From: a virus
Virus record (IMG/VR): IMGVR_UViG_3300031784_000023
Coordinates: 1-64,000 of that record
DNA length: 64,000 nt
Strand: one strand, 5' to 3'
Shown here: in pieces, positions 8,240 to 16,288 of the stretch
How positions within the stretch are numbered: the stretch's first letter is position 1
How the letters are laid out: each line of letters begins with the position of its first letter
Notes under the pieces: model-generated
Seen by the model: only the letters and a program-made list of their open reading frames with translations
What the model was told of the DNA's origin: nothing
Database searches by the model: none
Made by a program: the position numbers and the translations under genes

Positions 8240-9937
8240 TCAGAGAGCCGAAACAATAAACGCCAACAGTTCGTCGTAACGGATTCCGTACCGATTGCCG
8301 GCTGCGATTGTCACGTTGCCGTCTTCATCAAGCTCTTCATCCCATTCGTCGTAGCAGACGATGCCGTAGCTAAACGGCTCAAGACCTTCTGCCTCAAAAG
8401 CCCCAATTACATCTTGAGCAATAACGCCAACGTGGATGCGAGCATCGTCACCTTTAAGATCAACGGCATCCTTGTACCGAAACTTCTTGATTAGCCCCTT
8501 GAGGCTTACCGCCACACGGCGCTCGGCTTCATCAAGGTCGGCAATGTCTTGTTTCTCCCGCTCGTCAGACGTGTTGATGGTTCCAGTGGCAGCATAAACA
8601 ACAGACCACTTAAACGAAGACAGTCCCAGCGCAAATGTGTTGTCAGAGGCGGGTATGAAGCCTGCATTAGACGCAATGTATGTAGATTGATTACCTAAAT
8701 ACCTAGTGGTTGCGCTAGAGCCATCACCGAAGTAAATCCGGCTGTTCAAAAGATCAAGCCAAACTCTGTCAGCTGTATTGGTACCTCGCTTACCGCCAAT
8801 CTTCTGCGGTCCGATGAAGCCGGCGTAATCCGTGGCAGGATTTGCTGTAAAAATATCAGTTGCCGGCTCGTATACAACAAAAGCTGGCGCAGTAGCACTT
8901 GATGAGTTTCTGAGTTCAACTGCGTCTGGCGTTGTAATTAAGTTCCCGCCGGAGGTGCTTTGGATATAAGCACGTCCGGAGGCACTTGCATCTTTGGTTA
9001 TGTTTATGTCTTCTGCAGATGCGCCTCGCCCGGCGAAGATGCCTACGCTTCCCTGTCCGGTAATCCCGCCATACGCAAGATGAACTTTTATTCCACCAGG
9101 CGCGGAGCTTTCCCACCTGCAACCGTAGAAGTTTACAAAAGAGCCTCCGCATTCGACATGATATTGCTCGGCGTTGCCCTCAAGTGATGCGCCAAAGAAG
9201 TTATGGTCGTTGATGATATTTCCAGAAGCATTTGCTACAACTTCAACGTGAAAGACTCCTGATACTTCTGTGCCTTCTGCGCTTGAGTGGAAATATCGGC
9301 CGCCTAGATAGTCCCATCGGTTAGTAAAACCGACAGCATCTCCTACCGTAATTTGGCGGTTGACACCATTGTTGCGTAAGTAGCCGCCAATAACAGTGTT
9401 GTAACCGCATCCTTGTTGATAGCAAGTTTGTTGAACCCCGATTGCAAAATTCTCAACAAGCCTTTCAACAATTTTCATGTTTTGAACATTGACATATCTA
9501 ATGCCGATGCCCTGCCCAGCCCAACCTGTTACTGGCTTTGTCTTGTTGATAACGGACGGAAGGATTAAGCCGTTTTCGGTAGTAAGCGAGAAGATGTCTG
9601 TGGGGTTCGTTCCATTGCCTGTGGAGACTTCCAAAGCCACAGCAGGAGCACCGTAGATTTCAAAAGTCATATCCTTGCCATCAAACCGGCAGTTGATAAC
9701 AATTTTGCTGCTTATCTTGAATGTGCCATTGCCTGTTAAGGTTTGGCCGGATGATGCGCAATGTGCAATAGCAGCCTGAATAGCCGCCGTATCATCCGTC
9801 ACCCCGTCACCAACCGCACCAAAATCCTTAACACTAACAACATCCCGCAACTTATCATCAACAGTCCGCTCAACCGCACCAGCACCCGAAGCACTAAAAG
9901 CTTCACCGGGAACCGTAATAAAATTGCGGGCGACCAT
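8240..9937 (-). CDS. Tail fibre/spike: pectate-lyase-like fold with S74 chaperone
   Basis: 565-aa receptor-binding protein. The N-terminal block (GAVERTVDDKLRDVVSVKDF, then GAVGDGVTDDTAAIQAAI) is the usual opening of a right-handed beta-helix/pectate_lyase_3 spike and is nearly the same as in the fibre at 50127-51428. The C-terminal ~110 residues are a peptidase S74 intramolecular chaperone (TSDEREKQDIADLDEAERRV, then HVGVIAQDVI and YGIRYDELLAF). This domain trimerises the fibre and then cleaves itself off after the conserved Ser. A promoter-like motif lies 18 nt upstream. It probably binds host surface polysaccharide. Confidence 0.9.
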   Translation of the reverse strand: MVARNFITVPGEAFSASGAGAVERTVDDKLRDVVSVKDFGAVGDGVTDDTAAIQAAIAHCASSGQTLTGNGTFKISSKIVINCRFDGKDMTFEIYGAPAVALEVSTGNGTNPTDIFSLTTENGLILPSVINKTKPVTGWAGQGIGIRYVNVQNMKIVERLVENFAIGVQQTCYQQGCGYNTVIGGYLRNNGVNRQITVGDAVGFTNRWDYLGGRYFHSSAEGTEVSGVFHVEVVANASGNIINDHNFFGASLEGNAEQYHVECGGSFVNFYGCRWESSAPGGIKVHLAYGGITGQGSVGIFAGRGASAEDINITKDASASGRAYIQSTSGGNLITTPDAVELRNSSSATAPAFVVYEPATDIFTANPATDYAGFIGPQKIGGKRGTNTADRVWLDLLNSRIYFGDGSSATTRYLGNQSTYIASNAGFIPASDNTFALGLSSFKWSVVYAATGTINTSDEREKQDIADLDEAERRVAVSLKGLIKKFRYKDAVDLKGDDARIHVGVIAQDVIGAFEAEGLEPFSYGIVCYDEWDEELDEDGNVTIAAGNRYGIRYDELLAFIVSAL

Positions 9938-9955
9938 GACTAACTACCGTCGTAC

Positions 9956-9965
9956 CTAAATTATA
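9956..9965 (-). promoter_or_regulatory. Late promoter-like -10 motif
   Basis: TATAATTTAG on the minus strand, 18 nt before the ATG of the S74 fibre gene. Confidence 0.5.
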
Positions 9966-10017
9966 CCCGACCAAAAAACCAGCCGCCGTAGACTAAAGCA
10001 AACCACGGCGCATCAAA

Positions 10018-10326
10018 ATGAACCAGTACAGCATATTGAACGCAGTAATATACGAGTTGCTGATCGAACTGATAAAAATCTGGCCGAAGCTAAAACTAAA
10101 CCAGTGGATTCGTGCCGCACTAAATTGGTGCCGGGCGGACTGGGTCGAATGGCGCACAGAGCAGACCCTGAAGGACGCGGACCGGCAGGCACAGGAAATT
10201 TTGAAGTATTGGGAGGCACAGAAAAATACCGAATACAAGGTAATACAACACGAACCCGACGGATCAAAGGCCCAGGACCTGCTGGGCGGCGCCATGGAGA
10301 TCAAGTCAACCTGGCGTAGGGACTGA
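10018..10326 (+). CDS. Small amphipathic protein, possible lysis accessory
   Basis: 102-aa protein with a hydrophobic N-terminal half (NAVIYELLIELIKIWPKLKL) and a charged helical C-terminal half (EQTLKDADRQAQEILKYW). It is one of two plus-strand genes in a minus-strand region, followed by the direct repeats and the small membrane gene at 10586. No Shine-Dalgarno sequence is visible. Overlapping frames on the other strand are open but less protein-like. The role is a guess. Confidence 0.5.
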   Translation: MNQYSILNAVIYELLIELIKIWPKLKLNQWIRAALNWCRADWVEWRTEQTLKDADRQAQEILKYWEAQKNTEYKVIQHEPDGSKAQDLLGGAMEIKSTWRRD

Positions 10327-10339
10327 CCCGATTCCTGTT

Positions 10340-10357
10340 CCTCGCCCCTTCGGGGCT
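10340..10357 (+). terminator. GC-rich hairpin after 10018-10326
   Basis: The sequence GCCCCTTCGGGGC forms a stable tetraloop hairpin 15-20 nt after the stop codon. There is no following T tract, so it may be a weak terminator or an RNA stabiliser. Confidence 0.35.
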
Positions 10358-10394
10358 GCGGTGCGCCAAATTACATAACTTCCATACCGCACCC
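10358..10394. repeat. 37-bp direct repeat, copy 1
   Basis: Opens GCGGTGCGCCAAATTACATA and closes CCATACCGCACCC. Copy 2 at 10491-10527 differs at one position. Each copy has GGTGCG/CGCACC inverted ends. Both lie in a 259-nt gap between two plus-strand genes, 133 nt apart start to start. Confidence 0.9.
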
Positions 10395-10490
10395 GACGCA
10401 TAAAGAAGGCCCCTCGAATCCGGAGCGTAGGCGGAAATTCCGGCCACGCTGCTCGAACCAAACACCCGAATTTCGGAGGTTTCAGCCAGA

Positions 10491-10527
10491 GCGGTGCGCC
10501 AAAATACATAACTTCCATACCGCACCC
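10491..10527. repeat. 37-bp direct repeat, copy 2
   Basis: 36 of 37 bases match copy 1 (AAAATACATA here, AAATTACATA there). The repeats create look-alike short reading frames on the minus strand that share RVRYGSYV, which I regard as artefacts. The role is unknown: a protein-binding iteron, recombination site or mobile-element footprint are options. Confidence 0.9.
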
Positions 10528-10562
10528 TGCACACACCTAAATTTAACCTTCCAGTCCTAAAC

Positions 10563-10572
10563 TATAAATAAC
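10563..10572 (+). promoter_or_regulatory. Promoter-like motif (TATAAATAAC)
   Basis: TATAAATAAC, 13 nt before the ATG at 10586. It resembles both the T4-type late promoter TATAAATA and the -10-like motif repeated in this window. Confidence 0.4.
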
Positions 10573-10585
10573 CGCTCACCTAGCT

Positions 10586-10774
10586 ATGACCGCCGCAATC
10601 GCCTTTCTAGCTGCCCACTGGGTCGACATCGTCGCCATCGGTGCCGCACTGCACGCATTAGCACTCGTTATCGTCAACACCACTCCCACTCCTAAAGATA
10701 ACGAACTGTACGGCAAGTTATACAAAGTCATCGAAGTAATCGCCGGTATCGTAACCAAGATCGCTAAGAAGTGA
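10586..10774 (+). CDS. Small membrane protein, candidate holin
   Basis: 62-aa protein with one strong hydrophobic segment at about residues 4-31 (IAFLAAHWVDIVAIGAALHA) followed by TPTPKDNELYGK and a second, shorter amphipathic helix ending in KIAKK. I recall this design (hydrophobic helix, then TPTPKD) from short phage membrane proteins. A holin that lets the endolysin through the membrane is plausible, but the gene is about 3 kb from the endolysin gene and on the other strand. Confidence 0.6.
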   Translation: MTAAIAFLAAHWVDIVAIGAALHALALVIVNTTPTPKDNELYGKLYKVIEVIAGIVTKIAKK

Positions 10775-10776
10775 TC

Positions 10777-11064
10777 TCAGGAAGGTCGGTTGGATTCCTC
10801 CATCTCACTGACCTTCTGCACAAATCCTTCCCTTAAAGTACGCAACTCGGACATAACGAGTGCGTCCAACTTATTTTCAAATCTGCACAGCGCCTTGTCG
10901 ACCTTGTCGAACGCTGTGTTCATATCATTTTTTGTTGCAAATTCTTCCGCTAATCGGATTTCGATGCGGTCCACGCGGTCGTTAACGTCTGAAAATCTCT
11001 TCCAAGTGAGGCCCGCGCCACTAAGCAACGTCGAAACAACTAACGTCAACAACCACTCCGGCAT
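10777..11064 (-). CDS. Membrane-anchored coiled-coil protein, possible lysis accessory
   Basis: 95-aa protein: an N-terminal transmembrane helix (residues about 3-20, WLLTLVVSTLLSGAGLTW) followed by a long charged coiled coil (DVNDRVDRIEIRLAEEF onward). The layout resembles XhlA-type or spanin-like accessory proteins. It converges on the candidate holin gene with only a 2-nt gap, supporting a lysis role. A promoter-like motif lies about 14 nt upstream. Confidence 0.55.
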   Translation of the reverse strand: MPEWLLTLVVSTLLSGAGLTWKRFSDVNDRVDRIEIRLAEEFATKNDMNTAFDKVDKALCRFENKLDALVMSELRTLREGFVQKVSEMEESNRPS

Positions 11065-11078
11065 TGTTCATTAGAGCC

Positions 11079-11088
11079 TCCAATTCTA
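11079..11088 (-). promoter_or_regulatory. Late promoter-like -10 motif
   Basis: TAGAATTGGA on the minus strand, 14 nt before the ATG at 11064; the downstream GGAGG may double as ribosome-binding site for a nearer ATG. Confidence 0.4.
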
Positions 11089-11100
11089 TTTTATAAGTTT

Positions 11101-11496
11101 TTAGGCCGCTTCGTTTTCCTCGTGTGGCGGCAATAGCGGCACGGAACACAATTCTTCGTAGTGCTTAGCCGAGTCAGACTCGTTGTGATCCCGATTAACC
11201 CACTCTAAAATCTTTAATTCACGGTCATGCCTCCAAAATAACTGTGTCCTATACCACTCACACCATTCAATATTAGACTTTTTCAAGTTACAGCAACCGC
11301 ATGACGGTATAAGATTTGCCCTAGTCGTTGTTCCTCCTCTCGATTTAGGTACAACGTGATCCAGTGTTTGGGGGTCCTTTCGCCCGCAATATGCACACTC
11401 GTGTTTCCACGCGGCGAAGATGTCTTTTCTGAATCTCTTACGTGCTGTAGATCTTGTTAAGCACTGTAGCTCAAAAAGCAAATCATATTCCGTCAC
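11101..11496 (-). CDS. HNH endonuclease
   Basis: 131-aa nuclease of the classic zinc-stabilised HNH type. Cys34-X2-Cys37 (CAYCGRK), then TLDHVVPKSRGG with the catalytic His47, then NLIPSCGCCNLKKSN with Cys66/Cys69 and Asn70. The start is GTG. Such enzymes act in DNA packaging or as free-standing homing nucleases; it is far from terL here, so homing is more likely. A promoter-like motif lies 18 nt upstream. Confidence 0.88.
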   Translation of the reverse strand: MTEYDLLFELQCLTRSTARKRFRKDIFAAWKHECAYCGRKDPQTLDHVVPKSRGGTTTRANLIPSCGCCNLKKSNIEWCEWYRTQLFWRHDRELKILEWVNRDHNESDSAKHYEELCSVPLLPPHEENEAA

Positions 11497-11514
11497 ACTG
11501 CAGGTGCGGACTAG

Positions 11515-11524
11515 CTACATTCTA
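11515..11524 (-). promoter_or_regulatory. Late promoter-like -10 motif
   Basis: TAGAATGTAG on the minus strand, 18 nt before the GTG start of the HNH gene. Confidence 0.4.
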
Positions 11525-11565
11525 AAGAATTAACACACAACCTGTGTTAACCGATGCTAAAAAAC

Positions 11566-12078
11566 TCAGCTAACTAAGGGAATCGGGGGCTGAATCTCAA
11601 TTTCAAGCTCAGACGTACTGATAGCGCGGCCGACGCGGACCGACGCACCGTACTGATTCAGGCCCGAAGCACTGATGATGCCAGAACCAGTCGAATATGG
11701 CGTGATCTGTCCCTTGTACTTGGAAAGGAAGTAATCGGTGCCAGGTACCAGTTGCGTGCCGCCGGTGATGTTGGCGCCGGTAACGACCACGACGCCATCC
11801 AGATTGACTTCGACCTGCGAACCCGCCGTGACGGTCTGAGCTGCTGCACCGATGGGGTAGTAGAACGCAGTCGCCACGCCGCTCAGCGCGGTAGCTTTGA
11901 CCGCCAGGCTATTACCGCTGGTGTAGACGATGTCGCCTTGGGTCAGGTTCTCGCCCGCGAATAGGACGTAAGGCGACGTGTAACTCGAAGTCGTGCCGCC
12001 GCCGTTGACAAGCCAGACCTGGCTACCGTTTGAGGTGTAGCTGGTGTAACTGCGGTTGAAAATATTACGGGAAGTCAT
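11566..12078 (-). CDS. DUF2190-like capsid decoration/structural protein
   Basis: 170-aa all-beta protein. The pattern AGENLTQGDIVYTSGNSLAV, later VTAGSQVEVNLDG and GTDYFLSKYKGQITPY, resembles DUF2190-type trimeric decoration or fibre-base proteins. The related gene at 13558-14034 has the same style. It belongs to the cluster of monocistronic structural genes from 8.2 to 15.8 kb. Assignment is by pattern only. Confidence 0.6.
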   Translation of the reverse strand: MTSRNIFNRSYTSYTSNGSQVWLVNGGGTTSSYTSPYVLFAGENLTQGDIVYTSGNSLAVKATALSGVATAFYYPIGAAAQTVTAGSQVEVNLDGVVVVTGANITGGTQLVPGTDYFLSKYKGQITPYSTGSGIISASGLNQYGASVRVGRAISTSELEIEIQPPIPLVS

Positions 12079-12107
12079 ATTAAGTAACCTGCTTATACGT
12101 TATTTTA

Positions 12108-12788
12108 TCAAACCCAGGTATTTAAATCAGTCCGTTTCCAAGTATTTGTGGCTGTACAAACGTAGAGATAATTAGTATCCCAAGCAATCTGTCCTGCTGT
12201 TCCAGATGCCGAGGCAGATGCCGGAGTTTTAGACATCTCAATCTGAAAATTATCATCTTCTACACGAACATATTCGTTAGTAACCGCAAGTTTACCTATT
12301 CCACTGACTGCAATACCGACAAAATACTGTCCAGACCCGTAAACACCGCCTGTGCCTACTCGAATACCTGGTGTTGATACAGTGCCGCCACTAGCGACAA
12401 TAGCCCCTGTCATAGAGCCGCCGGATTTAGGCAGCGCATTTGTTCCTACGACTAAAGCAGCATTGCCAGAAGCTAATGCCGTCGAACTAACACCTAACGC
12501 AGCATTACCGCTAGATAACGCAATTAACGCTAGAGAAATTCCTGCATTACCAGAAGCTGCAGCACGACCGTCAATACCCAGTTTACTATCCGCAGAGAAA
12601 TAAAGACCGCTAGGATTAGAAATTAAAGAAACGTCTAGCCTGGGATTACTACCAAAAAAACCCCCTCCGATCAAGCCACTACCAGCAATAATTTGCTGAC
12701 TTTGGTATAAAGCGCCGTCTACATTATCACCTACAGGCAACTCGGATTGAACACCGCTAACTAAAACGATCGGCCGACGAGTAGCCAT
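12108..12788 (-). CDS. Fibre-like structural protein with SGNAAL-type repeats
   Basis: 226-aa protein with an internal repetitive region (AAASGNAGISLALIALSSGN, then AALGVSSTALASGNAALVVG) at about residues 72-115. It then has a fibre-like NALPKSGGSMTGAIVASGG motif often found in phage tail fibres and a C-terminal domain ending AGQIAWDTNYLYVCTATNTW. This is a typical short tail-fibre organisation. A promoter-like motif lies 20 nt upstream. Confidence 0.75.
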   Translation of the reverse strand: MATRRPIVLVSGVQSELPVGDNVDGALYQSQQIIAGSGLIGGGFFGSNPRLDVSLISNPSGLYFSADSKLGIDGRAAASGNAGISLALIALSSGNAALGVSSTALASGNAALVVGTNALPKSGGSMTGAIVASGGTVSTPGIRVGTGGVYGSGQYFVGIAVSGIGKLAVTNEYVRVEDDNFQIEMSKTPASASASGTAGQIAWDTNYLYVCTATNTWKRTDLNTWV

Positions 12789-12807
12789 TTGCGACCTAAT
12801 TACCTAG

Positions 12808-12817
12808 TGTAATTCTA
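12808..12817 (-). promoter_or_regulatory. Late promoter-like -10 motif
   Basis: TAGAATTACA on the minus strand, 20 nt before the ATG of the fibre-like gene. Confidence 0.45.
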
Positions 12818-12856
12818 ACAAACAAATCTTAGTCTCCCACGCGGGCAGCTGTCGAC

Positions 12857-13078
12857 TTACAAAAACAGACCGTACCAAAGCGCCAAACAAACAGCACCAA
12901 GTACAGTAGCTACAAAATCCATAAATTCAGGTGTTCCCCGCCCTGATAGATCCCAAAACTCTTTAGACGCCGCAACTAAGACAACAACCAAAAAAGCAAT
13001 AGGATGCCCTAGCGGATAAAACATAGCGAAAACGCTAAGTCCTACCGCAAAATGGTAAACTTTGTCTTTAGCAATCAC
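12857..13078 (-). CDS. Small integral membrane protein
   Basis: 73-aa protein with two hydrophobic segments (about residues 9-35 and 52-72) and a conserved-looking opening AKDKVYHFAVG, then SKEFWDLSGRGTPEFMDF. DKxxHF...G and D....G..EF.D recall a family of small membrane proteins related to YfiM. It overlaps the upstream structural gene by 4 nt. A role in lysis or membrane interaction is possible. Confidence 0.6.
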   Translation of the reverse strand: MIAKDKVYHFAVGLSVFAMFYPLGHPIAFLVVVLVAASKEFWDLSGRGTPEFMDFVATVLGAVCLALWYGLFL

Positions 13079-13554
13079 GCGGGTGTATCGCCGTACCGAA
13101 TAATCGTATAGCGAGTTGATGCTGCTGTGTTTGAGAAAGTCTGAAGAACGCCGCTGTTATTGGCAAAAGTGCCGCTGTAGGTGCACAAAATACCACTTGT
13201 ATAAAGAACAGCGTACTCTGTAATGACAGTGGTAGAGCCGTTCTGTACTAAATGAACCTCACTGGTTTGAATCTCGCGTCCACGCTTGGCTTTGATGTGG
13301 TACCGAGCGGAATCAAGAAGACCGCTGGCAAAAACATCAAGCGTCGTCCCTGCCGTTGTCGTTGTCGTGACGGGAGTTAGACGATTTGTTTGAAAGTAAG
13401 GATAACCCGCGTAACGAGCATCCAAACCACTGACTGTAACTAGCTTGTTTTTATCCGAATCTGCCGCTTCGTAGCGATCAACGACAGGCAGCTGGATGTA
13501 ACCGCTGGGAGAAGGACCAATGTCCGAAAAAGCCGAAATTTTACGGTTGGTCAC
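13075..13554 (-). CDS. Structural protein with single fibre repeat module
   Basis: 159-aa protein. The C-terminal ~95 residues (LDVFASGLLDSARYHIKAKR, then GREIQTSEVHLVQNGSTTVI and TFSNTAASTRYTIIRYGDTP) are homologous to the module repeated three times in the 14183-15820 protein. The N-terminal ~60 residues (RKISAFSDIGPSPSGYIQLP) resemble a virion-attachment segment. Probably a minor fibre or decoration protein. Confidence 0.65.
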   Translation of the reverse strand: MTNRKISAFSDIGPSPSGYIQLPVVDRYEAADSDKNKLVTVSGLDARYAGYPYFQTNRLTPVTTTTTAGTTLDVFASGLLDSARYHIKAKRGREIQTSEVHLVQNGSTTVITEYAVLYTSGILCTYSGTFANNSGVLQTFSNTAASTRYTIIRYGDTPA

Positions 13555-13557
13555 AAC

Positions 13558-14034
13558 TTAAGCGTCTTCTAAAAGTATTTTAGAGCCGTCTTCGGCTACT
13601 AAGTATTCTATCAGAGGTGATTGATCTTCCGTAAGTAAAGCTGTATTTGTGCTGCTCGTTAAAATACCGTCCTCAATCTCAATTTTGATCGTTCCGGCAC
13701 CTAAAGCATCGCCAACTTGAGTAACAAAAAAAGGATCAAAAAACTCTATATAACCAGACGCAACATTATTAAAATCAGTCGTAAGGATACCTGACCCGTG
13801 AATCGATAAATATGCTGGTTTGCCCAGAGTCAGGCCCGCCGTACTAACAGCGGCGTAATCCGTCAAAACAATTCGAACACGCGACCCAGCTTCAGTCACG
13901 CCGTCCGAAATGCCGACCACGCGGGACCGATCGGCCGAAAAAGGATCAGCAGGAATAGCGTAGCCGCTGCTGTTAATTGCAACAGCTACGCCATTACCGA
14001 TGTATTCGCCAGCAGTAACAACACTAAAAGCCAT
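13558..14034 (-). CDS. DUF2190-like structural protein
   Basis: 158-aa beta-rich protein (TAGEYIGNGVAVAINSSGYA, then RVVGISDGVTEAGSRVRIVL). The layout matches small decoration proteins with a beta-barrel core, as in the 11566-12078 protein. A promoter-like motif lies 20 nt upstream and overlaps the stop of the preceding 40-aa gene. Confidence 0.6.
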   Translation of the reverse strand: MAFSVVTAGEYIGNGVAVAINSSGYAIPADPFSADRSRVVGISDGVTEAGSRVRIVLTDYAAVSTAGLTLGKPAYLSIHGSGILTTDFNNVASGYIEFFDPFFVTQVGDALGAGTIKIEIEDGILTSSTNTALLTEDQSPLIEYLVAEDGSKILLEDA

Positions 14035-14053
14035 ACTGCAACAAGAGAACTAA

Positions 14054-14063
14054 CTTAATTCTA
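14054..14063 (-). promoter_or_regulatory. Late promoter-like -10 motif
   Basis: TAGAATTAAG on the minus strand, 20 nt before the ATG at 14034. The first TAG doubles as the stop codon of the 40-aa gene upstream. Confidence 0.5.
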
Positions 14064-14183
14064 ACCTTTTCCCTGTCCGCGACTTTTTTTGCGGCCATGA
14101 GAGGGCTTGCTATGCAGCCCGTCTCCCTGTCGGGTTTTTTTGGGCTTCGACTCGATGAGTTGGGTGTTCTTAGGCTTGGCCAT
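14061..14183 (-). CDS. Small basic protein (40 aa)
   Basis: Highly basic 40-residue protein (AKPKNTQLIESKPKKTRQGD, then GRKKSRGQGKG). Its ATG overlaps the TAA of the large fibre gene (TAATG), so translation is coupled. Lys/Arg-rich peptides of this style occur in cyanophages. Nucleic-acid binding or capsid packing is plausible but not shown. Confidence 0.6.
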   Translation of the reverse strand: MAKPKNTQLIESKPKKTRQGDGLHSKPSHGRKKSRGQGKG

Positions 14184-15820
14184 TAGGGTGTGACGCGAAC
14201 GGGACGGAACACGGTAGAGGCAGCGGTGTTGCTGTAGCCAACGATCTCGACGAAATCGCCGACGACAAAACCGCTGAACGCTGCCAGGATACCCGAACTG
14301 AACACAACCGAGTGTTGCGACAGATACGCGTCAGACGGTGTGTGCACAACAGTGAGATCAGAGCTCTGGACTTCGCCGCCACGGTTGACATTAACCGTAA
14401 TGGTCTTGGTACCAGATGCCTGGACCGGGTAGCGGTCGATCAGCGTGCCGATAGTCGACGCGGTCGTGACCGGCAGACCCTGAGTATTGCCCCAAATAAC
14501 TGGCCTATAAGTCGTATAAGCAGTAGAGGTTGGATAAGCAACAATTTGAACGTTACCGCCAGAAACCTGACCGCTAAATGTCGCAAGCGCCCCACTCGAA
14601 TAGACAACCGAGTGCTCTGAACTAAAGCCGCTGACCGCTGTGTGGACAACGGTAACATCGGAGTTCTGGACATCGCCGCCACGCGCAACGTTAACGGAGT
14701 AAGTCTTAGTGCCCGAGAAGCTAACCGGGTAAGAATCGAGGACCTTACCGGTAAATGCTGTCGAATAAGACGAACTTACAGTAGTGCCGTTCCAAACAAT
14801 CGGCCTGAATACCGTGCGGTCGATCGAATTGCTATATCCGACCAGCTCAACAAAGCCATCGACAAGCTGGCCGCTGAACGCAGCCAGAATGCCGCTGCTA
14901 AAGACGACAGAATGCTGCGAAACGTACGCATCACTCGCGTCATAAATAAGGGTGATGTCGGAATTTTGTATCTCGTTGCCCCGCTGAACGGCAATCGAAT
15001 AGGTTTTGGGGCCGACATAAGACGTCAAATAGCTGTCCAAGACGACCAAATCGGTCGTGCGGGTCGTTTTGGTCGGAGTCGGGGGGTCAAGCAGCGAAGT
15101 CCAGTTGCTGCCGTCCCAAATCTTGATGACGCTAGTGGTCTGGTCGTACCAAACCTCGCCCTCAACCACAGCAGTCGGGGGTGTTTCGCGGTACGCAACG
15201 CTCCGACGGGCATCAGGCTCGTACCATCCGCTCGAAACAGCGTCATAAATAAGGAGATTGCCCAGATCTCGGTTGAACCAAAGCAGTCCGTCCCGAGGCG
15301 GAGCGTTATTACCGACGCCAGACGGCGGTGTTTCGGACGTGTACGCGAGGGCTTCGGCGTTCAGCTGATACCAGCCGGGATTCGACGCGCCGGAGACATA
15401 AACAAACGTCCGACCTTCGTTCTCATCAAACCAAATAGTGCCCGCATATGCGCCCGAAGGAGCTACACCACTAACGATCGCTCCAGGAATACGCTGAGCG
15501 TCAGCGTTAATGGTCGTATATGTACCGCTCGGTGCGAAATAAATGCCGGATCCAGGGGCAAGTCCGGACGCACCAACGCCTCCGCCGCCGCCTTGAATAC
15601 CGCTAATTGTCGCATTTAAATCTTCTAAGGCTCGGACAATGCCGTTCCAAGATGCCTCGTAACCGTAAGGACACCGTGTGTAAGAAGTAGTGCCCACGCC
15701 GCTTACAGTTGCTAAAAGTTCTTCGAGGACTTCGACCGCACCTTGGAACCCTTCCTCATGTAATGCCCTCGGAAAGGCTCCGTGTACGGGACAAGATGGG
15801 CTGTTTACTTCGTCGGGCAT
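14183..15820 (-). CDS. Repeat-containing fibre protein
   Basis: 545-aa structural protein from the ATG at 15820; in-frame TTG codons at 15829 and 15832 are alternatives, and a strong GGAGGGG site lies just upstream. The N-terminal half carries two or three modules of the type GTIWFDENEGRTFVYVSGAS, then GLLWFNRDLGNLLIYD and GEVWYDQTTSVIKIW. The C-terminal ~300 residues hold three tandem ~95-aa repeats (SYPVSFSGTKTYSVNVARGG with SEHSVVYSSGALATFSGQV). A fourth copy is in the 13075-13554 protein. Probably a long fibre with receptor-binding modules. Confidence 0.75.
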   Translation of the reverse strand: MPDEVNSPSCPVHGAFPRALHEEGFQGAVEVLEELLATVSGVGTTSYTRCPYGYEASWNGIVRALEDLNATISGIQGGGGGVGASGLAPGSGIYFAPSGTYTTINADAQRIPGAIVSGVAPSGAYAGTIWFDENEGRTFVYVSGASNPGWYQLNAEALAYTSETPPSGVGNNAPPRDGLLWFNRDLGNLLIYDAVSSGWYEPDARRSVAYRETPPTAVVEGEVWYDQTTSVIKIWDGSNWTSLLDPPTPTKTTRTTDLVVLDSYLTSYVGPKTYSIAVQRGNEIQNSDITLIYDASDAYVSQHSVVFSSGILAAFSGQLVDGFVELVGYSNSIDRTVFRPIVWNGTTVSSSYSTAFTGKVLDSYPVSFSGTKTYSVNVARGGDVQNSDVTVVHTAVSGFSSEHSVVYSSGALATFSGQVSGGNVQIVAYPTSTAYTTYRPVIWGNTQGLPVTTASTIGTLIDRYPVQASGTKTITVNVNRGGEVQSSDLTVVHTPSDAYLSQHSVVFSSGILAAFSGFVVGDFVEIVGYSNTAASTVFRPVRVTP

Positions 15821-15844
15821 TAGATACAACAACCCCTCCTAACT

Positions 15845-15854
15845 TAGTATTCTA
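15845..15854 (-). promoter_or_regulatory. Late promoter-like -10 motif
   Basis: TAGAATACTA on the minus strand (continuing AG), 24 nt before the ATG at 15820, with AGGAGGGG between. Confidence 0.4.
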
Positions 15855-16235
15855 CCGGATCTCTGCTCCCTTAGCCTTTCGATATCGAGCACTAACGCGT
15901 TTAACTACGTTGACTGAAATACCCAGAAGCGCCGCAATTTTTGTACAGCTTAGTCCTTGTTCTAATTGATACTCAATTTCCTTCGTTCTCCAAGTATTAC
16001 GTTCCAACATGTCAGCTCTTTTTTTAACGGCCAACAGTTCCGGTTCATTGGACTCCTTTAAAAGAATCTGATGTACCCGTTGTTTAGAAATTCCGAACTG
16101 ATCCGCGATTTGCTGAAGCGAAAACCCTTCCTGGATGTATAAAGTGTAAATGCGCTCAAAGCGCTCTTTACGAGCTTCCTTGCTCGCGTACTGGCCCCAG
16201 TACGTTTGTACGTCTTCTTTTGATTGGATTTGCAT
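15852..16235 (-). CDS. Double helix-turn-helix regulator
   Basis: 127-aa protein with two HTH units resembling sigma region 4 or resolvase tails: FSLQQIADQFGISKQRVHQI (about residues 38-57) and LSCTKIAALLGISVNVVKRV (about 94-113). It opens next to the divergent control region at 16.5-16.96 kb, consistent with a regulator of late minus-strand or early plus-strand genes. A phage sigma-like factor for the recurring late promoter motif is an attractive but untested idea. Confidence 0.75.
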   Translation of the reverse strand: MQIQSKEDVQTYWGQYASKEARKERFERIYTLYIQEGFSLQQIADQFGISKQRVHQILLKESNEPELLAVKKRADMLERNTWRTKEIEYQLEQGLSCTKIAALLGISVNVVKRVSARYRKAKGAEIR

Positions 16236-16288
16236 GAGGGATTAAAAGCCCGTCAAAGGCTAAACCCCTTGGAGCAAACTGTCAATCC

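Noticed and set aside
10301-10536. Two overlapping minus-strand frames sharing RVRYGSYV
   Set aside because: Similarity comes from the 37-bp direct repeat; neither has a start signal or wider protein character.
14642-15619. Long plus-strand frame (about 325 codons) opposite the repeat fibre gene
   Set aside because: Antisense shadow; the minus-strand frame encodes clear repeats and sits in a consistent gene series.
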